Notes under the pieces: generated by a model
Seen by the model: only the letters and a program-made list of their open reading frames with translations
The model's database searches: none
What the model was told of the DNA's origin: nothing
NCBI GenBank assembly: GCA_002049545.1
Contig: LLYT01000019.1
Span: 1-35,894, forward strand
Reading direction: 5' to 3'
DNA: 35,894 nucleotides
DNA from: Deltaproteobacteria bacterium tcs-42
Lineage (GTDB): Bacteria > Desulfobacterota > Desulfuromonadia > Desulfuromonadales > Geopsychrobacteraceae
Program-made: the position numbers and the translations under genes
Shown here: positions 7,205 to 16,128 of the stretch, piece after piece
How the letters are laid out: every line of letters begins with the position of its first letter
Position numbering within the stretch: position 1 is the stretch's first letter

Positions 7205-9385
7205 ATGACTCAACGTATCAATCCAGTGATTCTGACAATTGATGATGAAGAAAATATCCGGGATAGTTTCCGCATGTTTTTGGAAGATTATGATTATCAG
7301 ATCGTTGAGGCTGAAAATGGTCAGCAGGGGTTGGATCTATTTTTCCAGAAAAAACCAGACCTGGTGCTCTGCGACCTGAGAATGCCGGAAATGGATGGCC
7401 TTGAGGTTATCGAAAAAATCAAGCAGGAGTCCCCCGACACCCCTATCATTGTTGTATCCGGCACCGGCATCATTGGTGATGCCATCGAAGCAATCCGCTG
7501 TGGTGCATGGAACTATCTGCTGAAACCCATTCAGGATATGTCTGTTCTGCTCCACGCCATCAACCAGGCCATGGAACGCTCTCGCCTTGTTGTTGAAAAC
7601 CGCGCCTACCAGGAACACTTGGAAGAAGAAGTCACCAAACGGACCCGAGCATTACAAAAAGCGGTTAAAGATCTGAATCAATCGCACCTTAAATTAAAAA
7701 ATAGCGAACAGAAATACCGCGTCATTTTTGATAATTTACAAGATGTTTATCTGGAAATGCAACTTGATGGAAAAGTGACCGAAATCAGTCCATCAATTTC
7801 TCATATTTCTCAATATTGCCGCGAAGACATCCTCAGCACCAATATCGATAAGATTTTCCCCAACCCAAATGACCGGGATCGATTGTTTACCCAATTAAAG
7901 ACCCAGAATAAAATTTCTGATTACGAACTCCATCTTCTGGATAAAGACAAAACCCTGATTCCCTGCTCTCTTAGTGCCAGTTTTCAGATGGGTCTGAATC
8001 AGACAGAAGATAAAATTTGTGCAACCTTACGTGATATCACCGAGCGCAAGCTCGCTGAGGAAAGGATTGAATACCTTGCGTTTTATGATGCTCTGACCGA
8101 GCTTCCCAACCGGCGCTTACTGCTTGATCGCCTGGAGCAGAACATCTCTCGGGCACGCCGCTATGACCATTTCGGGGCCATGCTTTTCCTTGATCTGGAT
8201 CGCTTCAAAAACATTAACGATTCTTTGGGACACCCGGTGGGCGATGTTCTTTTGCAAGAGGTTTCTAAACGGTTACTCCACGACCTGCGTAGTGAAGACA
8301 CTGTGTCACGACTCGGCGGAGATGAATTTGTCATGCTTCTCCCCGACCTGGGTCCCGATTCAACCAATGCGGCGGCAGTGGCACAACAAAAAGCCGAGAA
8401 CATCAGGGGGCATCTGGCAGAAAAATATTTTATCGATGGGCATGAACTCCACATCACACCAAGTATCGGTGTCGCCATGTTCCCTTCCGGAAAGGAAGGC
8501 CAGGAAACGGGTGACGACATCCTCCGCTATGCGGATACCGCCATGTATCGAGCTAAGGACGATGGACGCGATACAATTAGATTTTTTCTGCCAAGTATGC
8601 AGGCGGCAGCAGATTCCAGACTGGCCACCGAAAAAGAATTACGCCACGCATTGGAGCGAGGGGAATTGACCCTCTATTTTCAACCACAAGTCGACGGTCA
8701 AGGTCAGATTCTCGGAGCAGAGACCCTGGCACGCTGGCAGCATCCCGAAAAGGGCTTTATTTCACCTGCAGTCTTCATCCCCATCGCAGAAGCGACCGGC
8801 CTGATTCTGCCAATTGGAGAGTGGGTTTTACGTACTGCTTGTGAGCACTTAAAAAGTTGGAATGATCAGGGCCTCCCGGTTCATCACCTTGCTGTCAATG
8901 TCAGCCCTCGTCAGTTTCGCCAGCCAAACTTTGTCAGGCAGGTGAAGAGCATCCTCGAAGAAACGGGGGCAGATCCAAACCAACTGGGCTTTGAATTAAC
9001 CGAGGGGATGGTGATTGATAACATTCCGGATACCATCGAGAAGATGGAATCACTAAAGAAACTGGGGATTGAGCTATCGATTGACGATTTTGGTACGGGT
9101 TACTCTTCACTGGCCTACCTGAAAAAAATGCCACTGGACATTTTAAAGATTGATCAATCCTTTATCAGCGACATTGAAACCGACACGAATGATGCTGCCA
9201 TTGTTCATACCATTATCGCCATGGCAGCTCACCTGGAGCTTAAAGTTATTGCAGAAGGGGTAGAGACCAAATTTGAGCTCGATTTTCTGGAAGAAAAGGG
9301 TTGCCCTCTCTATCAAGGCTACCTCTTCAGTCGACCGGTGCCAAATGAGCAATTCATTGAGCTACTGAAAAATGGACAACTTTGA
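7205..9385 (+). CDS. Receiver-PAS-GGDEF-EAL cyclic-di-GMP signalling protein
   Basis: The 726-residue protein has a receiver domain (1-125; D57 in VLCD, K107 in LKP), a coiled linker (about 135-168), a PAS domain (168-280), GGDEF (about 288-462) and EAL (about 473-720). The cyclase site GGDEF at 371-375 is intact, and R362-S-E-D365 fits the RxxD inhibitory site five residues before it. D347 in GHPVGD is the usual c-di-GMP type residue. In the EAL domain the signature is ETL (506-508) rather than EAL. The other landmarks, NVSPRQF, ELTE, DDFGTGYSS, KIDQSF and VIAEGVET, are present, so phosphodiesterase activity is likely. The receiver and PAS domains probably choose between synthesis and breakdown. 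It has its own promoter and may work with the preceding HDOD regulator. Confidence 0.94.
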   Translation: MTQRINPVILTIDDEENIRDSFRMFLEDYDYQIVEAENGQQGLDLFFQKKPDLVLCDLRMPEMDGLEVIEKIKQESPDTPIIVVSGTGIIGDAIEAIRCGAWNYLLKPIQDMSVLLHAINQAMERSRLVVENRAYQEHLEEEVTKRTRALQKAVKDLNQSHLKLKNSEQKYRVIFDNLQDVYLEMQLDGKVTEISPSISHISQYCREDILSTNIDKIFPNPNDRDRLFTQLKTQNKISDYELHLLDKDKTLIPCSLSASFQMGLNQTEDKICATLRDITERKLAEERIEYLAFYDALTELPNRRLLLDRLEQNISRARRYDHFGAMLFLDLDRFKNINDSLGHPVGDVLLQEVSKRLLHDLRSEDTVSRLGGDEFVMLLPDLGPDSTNAAAVAQQKAENIRGHLAEKYFIDGHELHITPSIGVAMFPSGKEGQETGDDILRYADTAMYRAKDDGRDTIRFFLPSMQAAADSRLATEKELRHALERGELTLYFQPQVDGQGQILGAETLARWQHPEKGFISPAVFIPIAEATGLILPIGEWVLRTACEHLKSWNDQGLPVHHLAVNVSPRQFRQPNFVRQVKSILEETGADPNQLGFELTEGMVIDNIPDTIEKMESLKKLGIELSIDDFGTGYSSLAYLKKMPLDILKIDQSFISDIETDTNDAAIVHTIIAMAAHLELKVIAEGVETKFELDFLEEKGCPLYQGYLFSRPVPNEQFIELLKNGQL

Positions 9386-9574
9386 TGGCGTCGCCATCCC
9401 ATGAGTTGTTGCGAAAGCATCAACTTTCAGTTACCCCGGGATAGTATTGTCCCACCACTTCAGCACAAACCCTTTCGGGATTTCCTATCCAATTTCGCAT
9501 CAATATGTGGTATCAACGACAGTGAAAAGCAATTCAACACGCCAGCACTAAATTATTCTTGGGAGGAACTTGGC

Positions 9575-10099
9575 ATGAGCACACGACCGATTGTAAAAAT
9601 AGAGACAAACAAAGGGTCAATCGTCATTGAACTGAATAGTGATAAAGCGCCTGTCAGCGCTGAAAACTTTCTTACTTATGTTCGTGACGGTTATTACGAT
9701 CAAACAATTTTCCACCGGGTCATCCCGAACTTCATGATTCAGGGTGGTGGATTTACCCCTGAGATGGCCCAGAAAAGAACCCGGGGAGAAATCAAGAACG
9801 AAGCCGACAACGGGCTGAAAAATTTTCGCGGCACACTCGCTATGGCCCGCACTCAAGTGGTTGACAGTGCTAGCAGTCAATTCTTTATCAATCTGGCCGA
9901 CAACGACTTTCTCAATCATCAGGGGAAAACTCCCAATGGCTACGGCTATGCTGTCTTCGGACAAGTGACAGAAGGGATGGAAGTTGTCGATGAAATTGCC
10001 AAGGTCAGCACCGGAAACAACGGCCACCATCAAGACGTCCCAAAAGAGGCTGTCATTATTGAAGGGATGTCAATTGAACAAGCTCCTGCCGCCGATTGA
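9575..10099 (+). CDS. ppiB: Peptidyl-prolyl cis-trans isomerase, cyclophilin type
   Basis: This 174-residue cyclophilin catalyses proline cis-trans isomerisation during folding. Visible landmarks are the catalytic-arginine segment [13 protein letters not shown], then [18 protein letters not shown] and [15 protein letters not shown]. There is no signal peptide, so it is cytoplasmic (PpiB type). The frame is open upstream to an ATG at 9401. The ATG at 9575 is the true start because GGGAGG lies a few bases before it and the family fold begins at [13 protein letters not shown]. The extra 58 codons upstream do not resemble cyclophilin. It precedes aguA by 15 bases and may share its transcript. The symbol is by family, not proven orthology. 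Confidence 0.93.
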   Translation: MSTRPIVKIETNKGSIVIELNSDKAPVSAENFLTYVRDGYYDQTIFHRVIPNFMIQGGGFTPEMAQKRTRGEIKNEADNGLKNFRGTLAMARTQVVDSASSQFFINLADNDFLNHQGKTPNGYGYAVFGQVTEGMEVVDEIAKVSTGNNGHHQDVPKEAVIIEGMSIEQAPAAD

Positions 10100-10114
10100 T
10101 GGTAGAACCTGAAC

Positions 10115-11155
10115 ATGGGACACCAGTTCAAAAACATCCTGCGGCTCCCCGCCGAATGGGAGCCGCAGGATGCAATTCTCCTGGCCTGGCCACACCAACA
10201 CACCGATTGGCGACCAATCCTCAAGCAAGTCACAGAAGTCTACAGCGAACTAGCTTACCAGATCAGCCGTTTTGAGGCTGTTATCATCATGGCACCGGAA
10301 CTTAAGCCTGTTCGTGATGCGCTACAAAAAACAGACATTGATCTCTCCCGCATAGAGCTATTTCAGGTCGATACCAACGACACCTGGGTTCGTGATTTCG
10401 GTCCGCTGACGGTTTTCAATAATAACAATCCCCAACTACTCGATTTTATTTTTAACGGCTGGGGGCTGAAATTTCCAGCAGACAAAGATAATCAGGCAAC
10501 TCAGAATCTCTACAATACGGAAGTATTCAGGGGGATAAAAATGCATGCTTGCGACTTGATTCTGGAAGGGGGCAGTATAGAGAGTGATGGCAGTGGAACA
10601 CTCTTGACAACATCAGCCTGTCTGCTCAACCCAAATCGCAACCCCACCCTGAACAAAGGAGAACTTGAATTGAAACTCTCCGAACTGTTGGGATTCAACC
10701 ATTTTCTCTGGCTCGAACACGGCTGGTTGGCCGGTGATGATACCGACTCTCATGTCGACACCCTGGCTCGGCTGTGTCCCGATGATACAATTGTCTATGT
10801 CCAATGTGGCGATGAGACGGATGAGCACTATCCGGCATTGCAACAAATGGAACAACAGCTGGGGCGATTCAGGACCCAACAGGGACAGCCATTCCGCCTG
10901 CTCCCACTCCCCTGGCCACAAGCATGCTATGATGGCACTGAGCGCTTGCCGGCGTCCTATGCAAATTTTCTGATCATTAACAAAGCGATTCTGGTTCCAA
11001 CCTATAACGATCCTGCTGATACCCTGGCTATAAAAATCATTGGCCAGGCCTTTCCCGATCGAGAGATTATTGGCATTGATTGTCGTCCGCTGATCAAGCA
11101 GCACGGTTCCCTGCACTGCATAACCATGCAACTGCCACAAGGAGTCCTGTCATGA
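10115..11155 (+). CDS. aguA: Agmatine deiminase
   Basis: AguA hydrolyses agmatine to N-carbamoylputrescine and ammonia, the first step of the arginine-decarboxylase route to putrescine. The 346-residue protein shows the agmatine/peptidylarginine deiminase family features: PAEWEPQDAILLAWPH near 12-27, NDTWVRDFGP near 89-98, LEGGSIESDG, a GDDTDSHVD segment, and the catalytic Cys at about 335 in GSLHCITMQLP. The next gene, which overlaps it by four bases (ATGA), encodes the enzyme for the following step. The ATG at 10115 has no strong Shine-Dalgarno. A perfect 15-bp inverted repeat lies in codons 7-20. Arginine decarboxylase is not in the window. Confidence 0.95.
   Translation: MGHQFKNILRLPAEWEPQDAILLAWPHQHTDWRPILKQVTEVYSELAYQISRFEAVIIMAPELKPVRDALQKTDIDLSRIELFQVDTNDTWVRDFGPLTVFNNNNPQLLDFIFNGWGLKFPADKDNQATQNLYNTEVFRGIKMHACDLILEGGSIESDGSGTLLTTSACLLNPNRNPTLNKGELELKLSELLGFNHFLWLEHGWLAGDDTDSHVDTLARLCPDDTIVYVQCGDETDEHYPALQQMEQQLGRFRTQQGQPFRLLPLPWPQACYDGTERLPASYANFLIINKAILVPTYNDPADTLAIKIIGQAFPDREIIGIDCRPLIKQHGSLHCITMQLPQGVLS
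10135..10172. repeat. 15-bp perfect hairpin inside the start of aguA
   Basis: CATCCTGCGGCTCCC (10135-10149) and its exact complement (10158-10172) flank an 8-base loop. The stem is GC-rich and begins 20 bases after the aguA ATG, within conserved codons (LRLPAEWEPQD). No T run follows. It could slow ribosomes or polymerase, or mark the end of part of the ppiB transcript. Confidence 0.6.
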
Positions 11156-12036
11156 AATCTTTAAAAGTCGGCCTGGTGCAACAAAGTTGCACCCCTGACC
11201 AAAGAACAAACATTGAAAAGTGTTGCAGACAAATCGGTCAGGTTGCGGCCAAAGGTTCAGAGTTAGTTGTTTTGCAGGAGCTGCACAACAGTCATTATTT
11301 CTGTCAAACGGAGAATACCACCCATTTTGATCTGGCAGAAAGTATCCCGGGTGCCACGACGCAGAAATTTGCTGAACTGGCAAAAAAACTAGGGATTGTT
11401 CTGGTCATCTCGTTGTTTGAAAGGCGCGCCGCAGGGCTATACCACAACACCGCTGTGGTTCTTGAAAAGGACGGTAGTATCGCTGGCACCTATCGAAAAA
11501 TGCATATTCCCGACGACCCGGGCTACTACGAAAAATTCTATTTTACCCCGGGGGATTTGGGATTCAATCCGATTGAAACTTCAGTCGGAAAACTGGGGGT
11601 CCTGATCTGCTGGGATCAATGGTATCCCGAAGCAGCCAGATTGATGGCTCTTGCGGGAGCAGAGATACTGATCTATCCAACCGCTATCGGCCACAGCCCG
11701 GACGATAATCCGGCAGTGCAGCGACGCCAACTGGCCGCATGGATGGCAGTGCAACAGGGCCATGCCATCGCCAATGCCATTCCGATCATTACGGCAAACC
11801 GGGTCGGCTTCGAAGCTGATCCGAGTCAGGCGACCGCCGGGATATATTTTTGGGGAAGCAGCTTTGTTGTAGGATGTCAGGGGGAAGTTCTTGCCCAGGC
11901 AAGTGCAGACACAGAAGAACTTTTATCTGTCAATCTCAACTTGGATCACAGCGAAAAAGTTCGACAGCTATGGCCATTTTTCCGTGACCGACGCATTGAT
12001 CAGTATCAGGAAATACTGAAACGTTTTCGCGATTGA
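11152..12036 (+). CDS. aguB: N-carbamoylputrescine amidase
   Basis: AguB hydrolyses N-carbamoylputrescine to putrescine, CO2 and ammonia. The 294-residue protein is a nitrilase-superfamily enzyme with the Glu-Lys-Cys triad: E43 (VVLQELHN), K116 (YRKMHIPDDPGYYEKFYF) and C153 (LICWDQWYPEAARL). The ATG at 11152 overlaps the aguA stop (ATGA) and follows AAGGAG at suitable distance. An upstream in-frame ATG at 11080 lies within aguA and adds 24 residues that do not belong to the fold. Linkage with aguA gives agmatine-to-putrescine conversion. A terminator follows directly. Confidence 0.96.
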   Translation: MKSLKVGLVQQSCTPDQRTNIEKCCRQIGQVAAKGSELVVLQELHNSHYFCQTENTTHFDLAESIPGATTQKFAELAKKLGIVLVISLFERRAAGLYHNTAVVLEKDGSIAGTYRKMHIPDDPGYYEKFYFTPGDLGFNPIETSVGKLGVLICWDQWYPEAARLMALAGAEILIYPTAIGHSPDDNPAVQRRQLAAWMAVQQGHAIANAIPIITANRVGFEADPSQATAGIYFWGSSFVVGCQGEVLAQASADTEELLSVNLNLDHSEKVRQLWPFFRDRRIDQYQEILKRFRD

Positions 12037-12045
12037 ACCTCACTA

Positions 12046-12093
12046 AAAAGCAAAAAGGACAGCTCCGGTAACAGATCTGCCCTTTTTGCTTTT
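12046..12093. terminator. Bidirectional intrinsic terminator between aguB and metK
   Basis: AAAAGCAAAAAGG (12046-12058) and its exact complement CCTTTTTGCTTTT (12081-12093) form a 13-bp stem with A-rich and T-rich flanks on each strand. It serves the convergent aguB (rightward) and metK (leftward) transcripts. Confidence 0.8.
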
Positions 12094-12111
12094 ACTACCA
12101 ATGAACCATAC

Positions 12112-13281
12112 CTATAATCCAGCACGGGATCGAAGCGAATCAACCCGATCGGTTATTTCCCAGGTAAATCCAGGCAACTCCCTCCCGAAATGACCATAAG
12201 CTGCTGTCTGGCGATAGATTGGCCGGAGCAGGTCAAGCTGCTGGATAATTGCCGCAGGGCGCATATCAAACTCATCCCGTACAATCTCGGCAATTTTATT
12301 TGATGGGATTTCCCCGGTACCAAAGCTATTGATCATCACAGAAACGGGTTCCGCAACACCAATTGCATAGGCGAGCTGGACTTCACACTTGCGTGCCAAC
12401 CCCGCAGCAACAATGTTTTTTGCAACATAACGAGCCATATATGAAGCACTACGATCGACTTTTGACGGATCTTTGCCACTGAATGCCCCGCCACCATGCG
12501 AGCCCTGACCGCCATAGGTATCAACAATAATCTTTCGTCCGGTCAAACCACAATCCCCCATGGGCCCTCCAACAACAAAGCGTCCGGTCGGGTTGATCAG
12601 GTAGCGAGTTTCTTTGTCAAGAAGATCAAGTGGGAGGATCGGCTTGACCACTTCCTCAATAACGGACTCTTTCAGATCATCATAACTCACATCCGGTCCG
12701 TGCTGAGTTGAGATGACGACAGTATCAATCCGCTGTGGTTGGTCGTCAATGTACTGAATTGAAACCTGAGATTTACTATCGGGACGCAGAAAATCGAGCA
12801 CGCCACTCTGGCGAACATCGGCAAGTTTCTGTGTCAGTTTATGGGCAAAAGTAATCGGCATTGGCATCAACTCAGGTGTTTCATCACAGGCAAAGCCGAA
12901 CATCAGTCCCTGATCGCCGGCACCCTGCTCTTTGTACATCCCCTCGCCCTCATTCACTCCCTGAGAAATGTCGGGAGACTGCTGGTCTATCGAGGTCATC
13001 ACAGCACAGGTTTTATAATCAAACCCGATGGCTGAATCGTTGTAGCCAATGTCTTTGATAGTTTGCCGGACAATGGCAGGCAGATCAGCATAGGCACTTG
13101 TGGTAATTTCTCCGGCAATCATTGCCATACCAGTCGTCACCAATGTTTCACAGGCCACTCTGGCTTTAGTATCCTGTTCGAGAATGGCATCAAGAACGGC
13201 ATCAGAAATCTGGTCAGCTACCTTATCGGGATGTCCCTCTCCCACCGATTCAGACGTAAATAAAAAGTCGGTCATCGCCAT
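12112..13281 (-). CDS. metK: S-adenosylmethionine synthetase
   Basis: MetK makes S-adenosylmethionine from methionine and ATP. The 389-residue length is usual. Visible motifs are [23 protein letters not shown] near 9-31, [16 protein letters not shown] at 120-135 (family hexapeptide GAGDQG) and [17 protein letters not shown] at 263-279. The ATG at 13281 is preceded by AAAGGA at about ten bases. An ATG two codons later is possible. It lies 27 bases after ptsI on the same strand, so it is probably the last gene of the PTS operon. No SAM-type riboswitch is visible in that short gap. Its neighbour across the terminator makes putrescine, and SAM feeds polyamine synthesis, though that link is contextual only. 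Confidence 0.97.
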   Translation of the reverse strand: MAMTDFLFTSESVGEGHPDKVADQISDAVLDAILEQDTKARVACETLVTTGMAMIAGEITTSAYADLPAIVRQTIKDIGYNDSAIGFDYKTCAVMTSIDQQSPDISQGVNEGEGMYKEQGAGDQGLMFGFACDETPELMPMPITFAHKLTQKLADVRQSGVLDFLRPDSKSQVSIQYIDDQPQRIDTVVISTQHGPDVSYDDLKESVIEEVVKPILPLDLLDKETRYLINPTGRFVVGGPMGDCGLTGRKIIVDTYGGQGSHGGGAFSGKDPSKVDRSASYMARYVAKNIVAAGLARKCEVQLAYAIGVAEPVSVMINSFGTGEIPSNKIAEIVRDEFDMRPAAIIQQLDLLRPIYRQTAAYGHFGRELPGFTWEITDRVDSLRSRAGL

Positions 13282-13308
13282 TTGTATTTATCCTTTTCTT
13301 TTATATTG

Positions 13309-15090
13309 TTATATCCGCGGTCGCGCAAAAATATCGGGCAACCGACTCCGCATTTCCTGCTCAATCGCAGTAGAAACCTCTTTGCTGCTCGTCAAGGACA
13401 ATAACTTATCTACCAACAATTTACCATCCTGCCTGGATATCTGCCGTAACACCCGCTTAACTCTCGGAATACAGGCTGGATTCATAGATAGCTCGTCCAT
13501 TCCAAGCCCAACCAATACCAAGGTATAAAGTGATTCACCAGCCATTTCACCACAGATACAAATTCCGGTACCAGCATCATTGGCCGCATCACAAGTTGCC
13601 TTTAACGCGCGTAATATTGCAGGGTGCAAAGGCTCGTAGAGATAAGCAACATGTTCATTTCCCCGATCTACAGCAAGAAAGTATTGAATCAGATCGTTGG
13701 TGCCAATCGAGAAAAAATCGACTTCAGGCGCCAACAAAGAGGCAATCATAACTGCTGACGGGGTTTCAATCATAATTCCGATATCAAGATTGGGATCGTA
13801 ACTAAGCCCCTCTTGATCTAACTGAGCTTGAATCTCGCACAAAATCTTCTTACAGGCCCGGATTTCGGCAACGCCACTGATCATCGGGAACAAAATCCGG
13901 ATTTTACCACAACTGGAAGCGCGTAATATTGCCCGCAACTGAACCTTGAACAGACGTTCCTCGTGGAGAGAGAAGCGAATGCCCCGCAACCCCATTGCCG
14001 GGTTAGCCTCATCTTCGAGGTTCAATTCAGGGACAAATTTATCACCACCAATATCAAGGGTGCGGATTGTAACCGGTTCCCCTTCCGCCTGTTGAAGTAT
14101 TTCACAATAGGAGCGGTACTGCTCTTCTTCATCGGGGGGTTCACTTCGCCCGAGATAGAGAAATTCTGTTCGATAAAGACCAATCCCTTCGGCAGCATGC
14201 TTTTTAGCTTGCTCCATATCACTGGCAATTTCCAGGTTGGCACGCAAAGCAACATGAACCTGGTCTGTAGTTAATGCCGAAAGATCACGATAACTCTCAA
14301 GGTCCCGTTCCAGGTATTCGTAGGATTGCTGGCGTTCAAGATACTCCCTGGAGGTCTCTTCCGAGGGATTAAGAACAACGACTCCACTGGAGCCATCAAT
14401 AATGACCGGTAACCGATCATAAACCATTGATGTAATGGATTCTAAACCAACAACTGCCGGGATATCCAATGAGCGGGCCAGAATTGCAGTGTGGGACGTC
14501 CGTCCCCCCTTATCGGTGATAAATCCAAGGATCTTGGATCTGTCCATCTGCATTGTTTCTGCCGGAGACAGATCATGAGCAACCACCAGCGATTCCTTAC
14601 CGATATTGTCAATTGTACGCTCACTGACACCAGTGAGAATACGTAACAGACGATCTCCAACAGCGTCAACATCGGAACGCCTCTCCCGCAGGTATTCGTC
14701 GTCAATATTGTCAAACAATGCCCGGAGTTGCTCAAGAACCTGCGACAAAGCACCCTCAGCATTCATTTGTGCGCGAATCGCTTTTTTGGTGCCATCGACC
14801 AACATCTCATCTTCAAGAATGAGCAAATGGGTATCAATGATATACAGATGTTCGCGCAGATGTTGCTGCCTGGAAACTGCCTGCTTGATTTTTTGCAGCT
14901 GTTCCTGAGCGCGTTCAATCGCTTGTTGAAAACGCAACAATTCAGCCTCGACCTCTGTCGACTCAATCAAGACTTGATCAACCAGAGGGTGCTGATCAAG
15001 CAGACTGACTGCACCGATAGCGATCCCCGGAGAAACCCCGATCCCAACCAGATAAGTGTCTTTAGCGACCTTAATCTTCACCAAAACCAT
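13309..15090 (-). CDS. ptsI: Phosphoenolpyruvate-protein phosphotransferase (PTS enzyme I)
   Basis: Enzyme I takes phosphate from phosphoenolpyruvate onto a His and passes it to HPr. The 593-residue protein has the N-terminal swivelling domain with the active His at 200 (GGRTSHTAILARSLDIPAVVG) and the C-terminal PEP-binding barrel with FGTNDL-like FSIGTNDLIQY and CICGEMAGE. There is no N-terminal GAF domain, so it is PtsI rather than PtsP. The frame overlaps ptsH by 20 bases when started at ATG 15090. GAGG lies only about three bases before that ATG but about eight before an in-frame GTG at 15081, so the shorter form (590 residues) is a real alternative. Confidence 0.95.
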   Translation of the reverse strand: MVLVKIKVAKDTYLVGIGVSPGIAIGAVSLLDQHPLVDQVLIESTEVEAELLRFQQAIERAQEQLQKIKQAVSRQQHLREHLYIIDTHLLILEDEMLVDGTKKAIRAQMNAEGALSQVLEQLRALFDNIDDEYLRERRSDVDAVGDRLLRILTGVSERTIDNIGKESLVVAHDLSPAETMQMDRSKILGFITDKGGRTSHTAILARSLDIPAVVGLESITSMVYDRLPVIIDGSSGVVVLNPSEETSREYLERQQSYEYLERDLESYRDLSALTTDQVHVALRANLEIASDMEQAKKHAAEGIGLYRTEFLYLGRSEPPDEEEQYRSYCEILQQAEGEPVTIRTLDIGGDKFVPELNLEDEANPAMGLRGIRFSLHEERLFKVQLRAILRASSCGKIRILFPMISGVAEIRACKKILCEIQAQLDQEGLSYDPNLDIGIMIETPSAVMIASLLAPEVDFFSIGTNDLIQYFLAVDRGNEHVAYLYEPLHPAILRALKATCDAANDAGTGICICGEMAGESLYTLVLVGLGMDELSMNPACIPRVKRVLRQISRQDGKLLVDKLLSLTSSKEVSTAIEQEMRSRLPDIFARPRI

Positions 15091-15337
15091 CCTCTATTAA
15101 TTCTGCGATAACATCCATCGCGTGCTGTTCGTCGGCACCATCCACAGTCACAGCAATATCTGTCCCCTGTGGTGCCGCAAGGAGTAAAATCCCCATGATG
15201 CTCTTGCCATTGACTTCGATATCGTCTTTGATCAAATTGACATCAGAATCGAATCTATTAGCCGTCTGCACAAATTGCGCAGCCGCTCTGGCATGTAATC
15301 CCAAGCGATTGACTATTGTAAAGTTACGATTTTGCAT
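15071..15337 (-). CDS. ptsH: Phosphocarrier protein HPr
   Basis: HPr carries phosphate from enzyme I to EIIA. This 88-residue protein has the catalytic H15 in GLHARAAA and a conserved S46 in NGKSIMGIL, the site used by HPr kinase/phosphorylase. hprK is in the same operon, so both modifications are plausible here. GAGGGG lies about ten bases before the ATG at 15337. It follows the EIID gene by 15 bases and its end overlaps ptsI by 20 bases. Confidence 0.97.
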   Translation of the reverse strand: MQNRNFTIVNRLGLHARAAAQFVQTANRFDSDVNLIKDDIEVNGKSIMGILLLAAPQGTDIAVTVDGADEQHAMDVIAELIEDGFGED

Positions 15338-15352
15338 AATTTAACTGACCCC

Positions 15353-16126
15353 TCATGATGCGATTAGAAAAACCATATCAGCCCAGAATAATCCGATGAG
15401 AAAAATACTGGCGACGGTTATAAAAACCAACAATAACGTTGATAGTCCTTTGCGTGCCACCAACCCCAACAGGACCATAGGAAGAAGGGTGAACAAACCT
15501 AACCAGCCAGGTAACTGCTGTTGATTCAAGTGGGAGAAAACCATAAAAGCACTCAATCCACCGAGGATAACAATTGCGGTTTCCTTGGTGTGGATAGCCC
15601 AGTCTGGCAATCGATGTTTTTGTATCCACTCAACCGATTCCATCCCCTGGCGATAGCCGCGCACAAAAAAAACGGTCCGAAACACGGTTGGCACTAAATT
15701 ATAAGTCAGTACAAATATCAATGGCGCCCAGAGAATCCCTTTGATCGCGAGGAAAAGGGTGATTCCCGCAGCCAAGGGTCGCAAACCACCCCAAAAAAGG
15801 GCATCACCAATCGCGGCATAGGGGGCAGCAACCATCTCTTTAAAATCATCAATCTTCAGCACCGGATCTGCAATCCCGGAGGCCTGATCTTCTTCCAGCT
15901 TCAAAACGGCACCAGCGACCATGGGTGCCAGATACACATGTGTATTAAAATAACCAACATACTTACGACTGACTTCTATCAGTTTTTCATCACGATAGAG
16001 TTTCCTCAGCCCGGGCAACAGGGAGTAGAAAAAGCCGATCCCCTGCAATCGTTCAAAGTTCCAGCTGGCCTGCAGTAATAAAAGACGAAACCAGATATAT
16101 AAACGTGTCCGCCATGAGATCGTCAT
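15353..16126 (-). CDS. PTS mannose/fructose/sorbose family IID component
   Basis: EIID forms, with EIIC, the membrane channel of mannose-class PTS. This 257-residue protein contains LLLQASWNFERLQGIGFFYSLLPGL near the start and the family-typical GYFNTHVYLAPMVAGAVLKLEE segment. AAPYAAIGDALFWGGLRPLAAGI follows, then several hydrophobic stretches in the second half. It is a little shorter than ManZ of enteric bacteria but has no obvious gap. The ATG at 16126 follows the EIIC stop by two bases; a longer frame from 16174 would run into EIIC and adds no family sequence. The substrate cannot be deduced. Confidence 0.88.
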   Translation of the reverse strand: MTISWRTRLYIWFRLLLLQASWNFERLQGIGFFYSLLPGLRKLYRDEKLIEVSRKYVGYFNTHVYLAPMVAGAVLKLEEDQASGIADPVLKIDDFKEMVAAPYAAIGDALFWGGLRPLAAGITLFLAIKGILWAPLIFVLTYNLVPTVFRTVFFVRGYRQGMESVEWIQKHRLPDWAIHTKETAIVILGGLSAFMVFSHLNQQQLPGWLGLFTLLPMVLLGLVARKGLSTLLLVFITVASIFLIGLFWADMVFLIAS

Positions 16127-16128
16127 CA

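Noticed and set aside
7205-9385. A Hypr-type GGDEF domain making cGAMP, as known in Geobacter
   Set aside because: The residue that is changed to Ser in Hypr enzymes is Asp here (D347 in GHPVGD), which indicates ordinary c-di-GMP synthesis.
9401-9574. Extended N-terminus of the cyclophilin from ATG 9401
   Set aside because: The extra 58 residues do not resemble the family or a signal peptide, and a strong ribosome binding site marks ATG 9575.
13282-13308. A SAM riboswitch before metK
   Set aside because: The ptsI-metK gap is 27 bases, too short for any known SAM-binding RNA, and no such pattern is visible at the end of ptsI.
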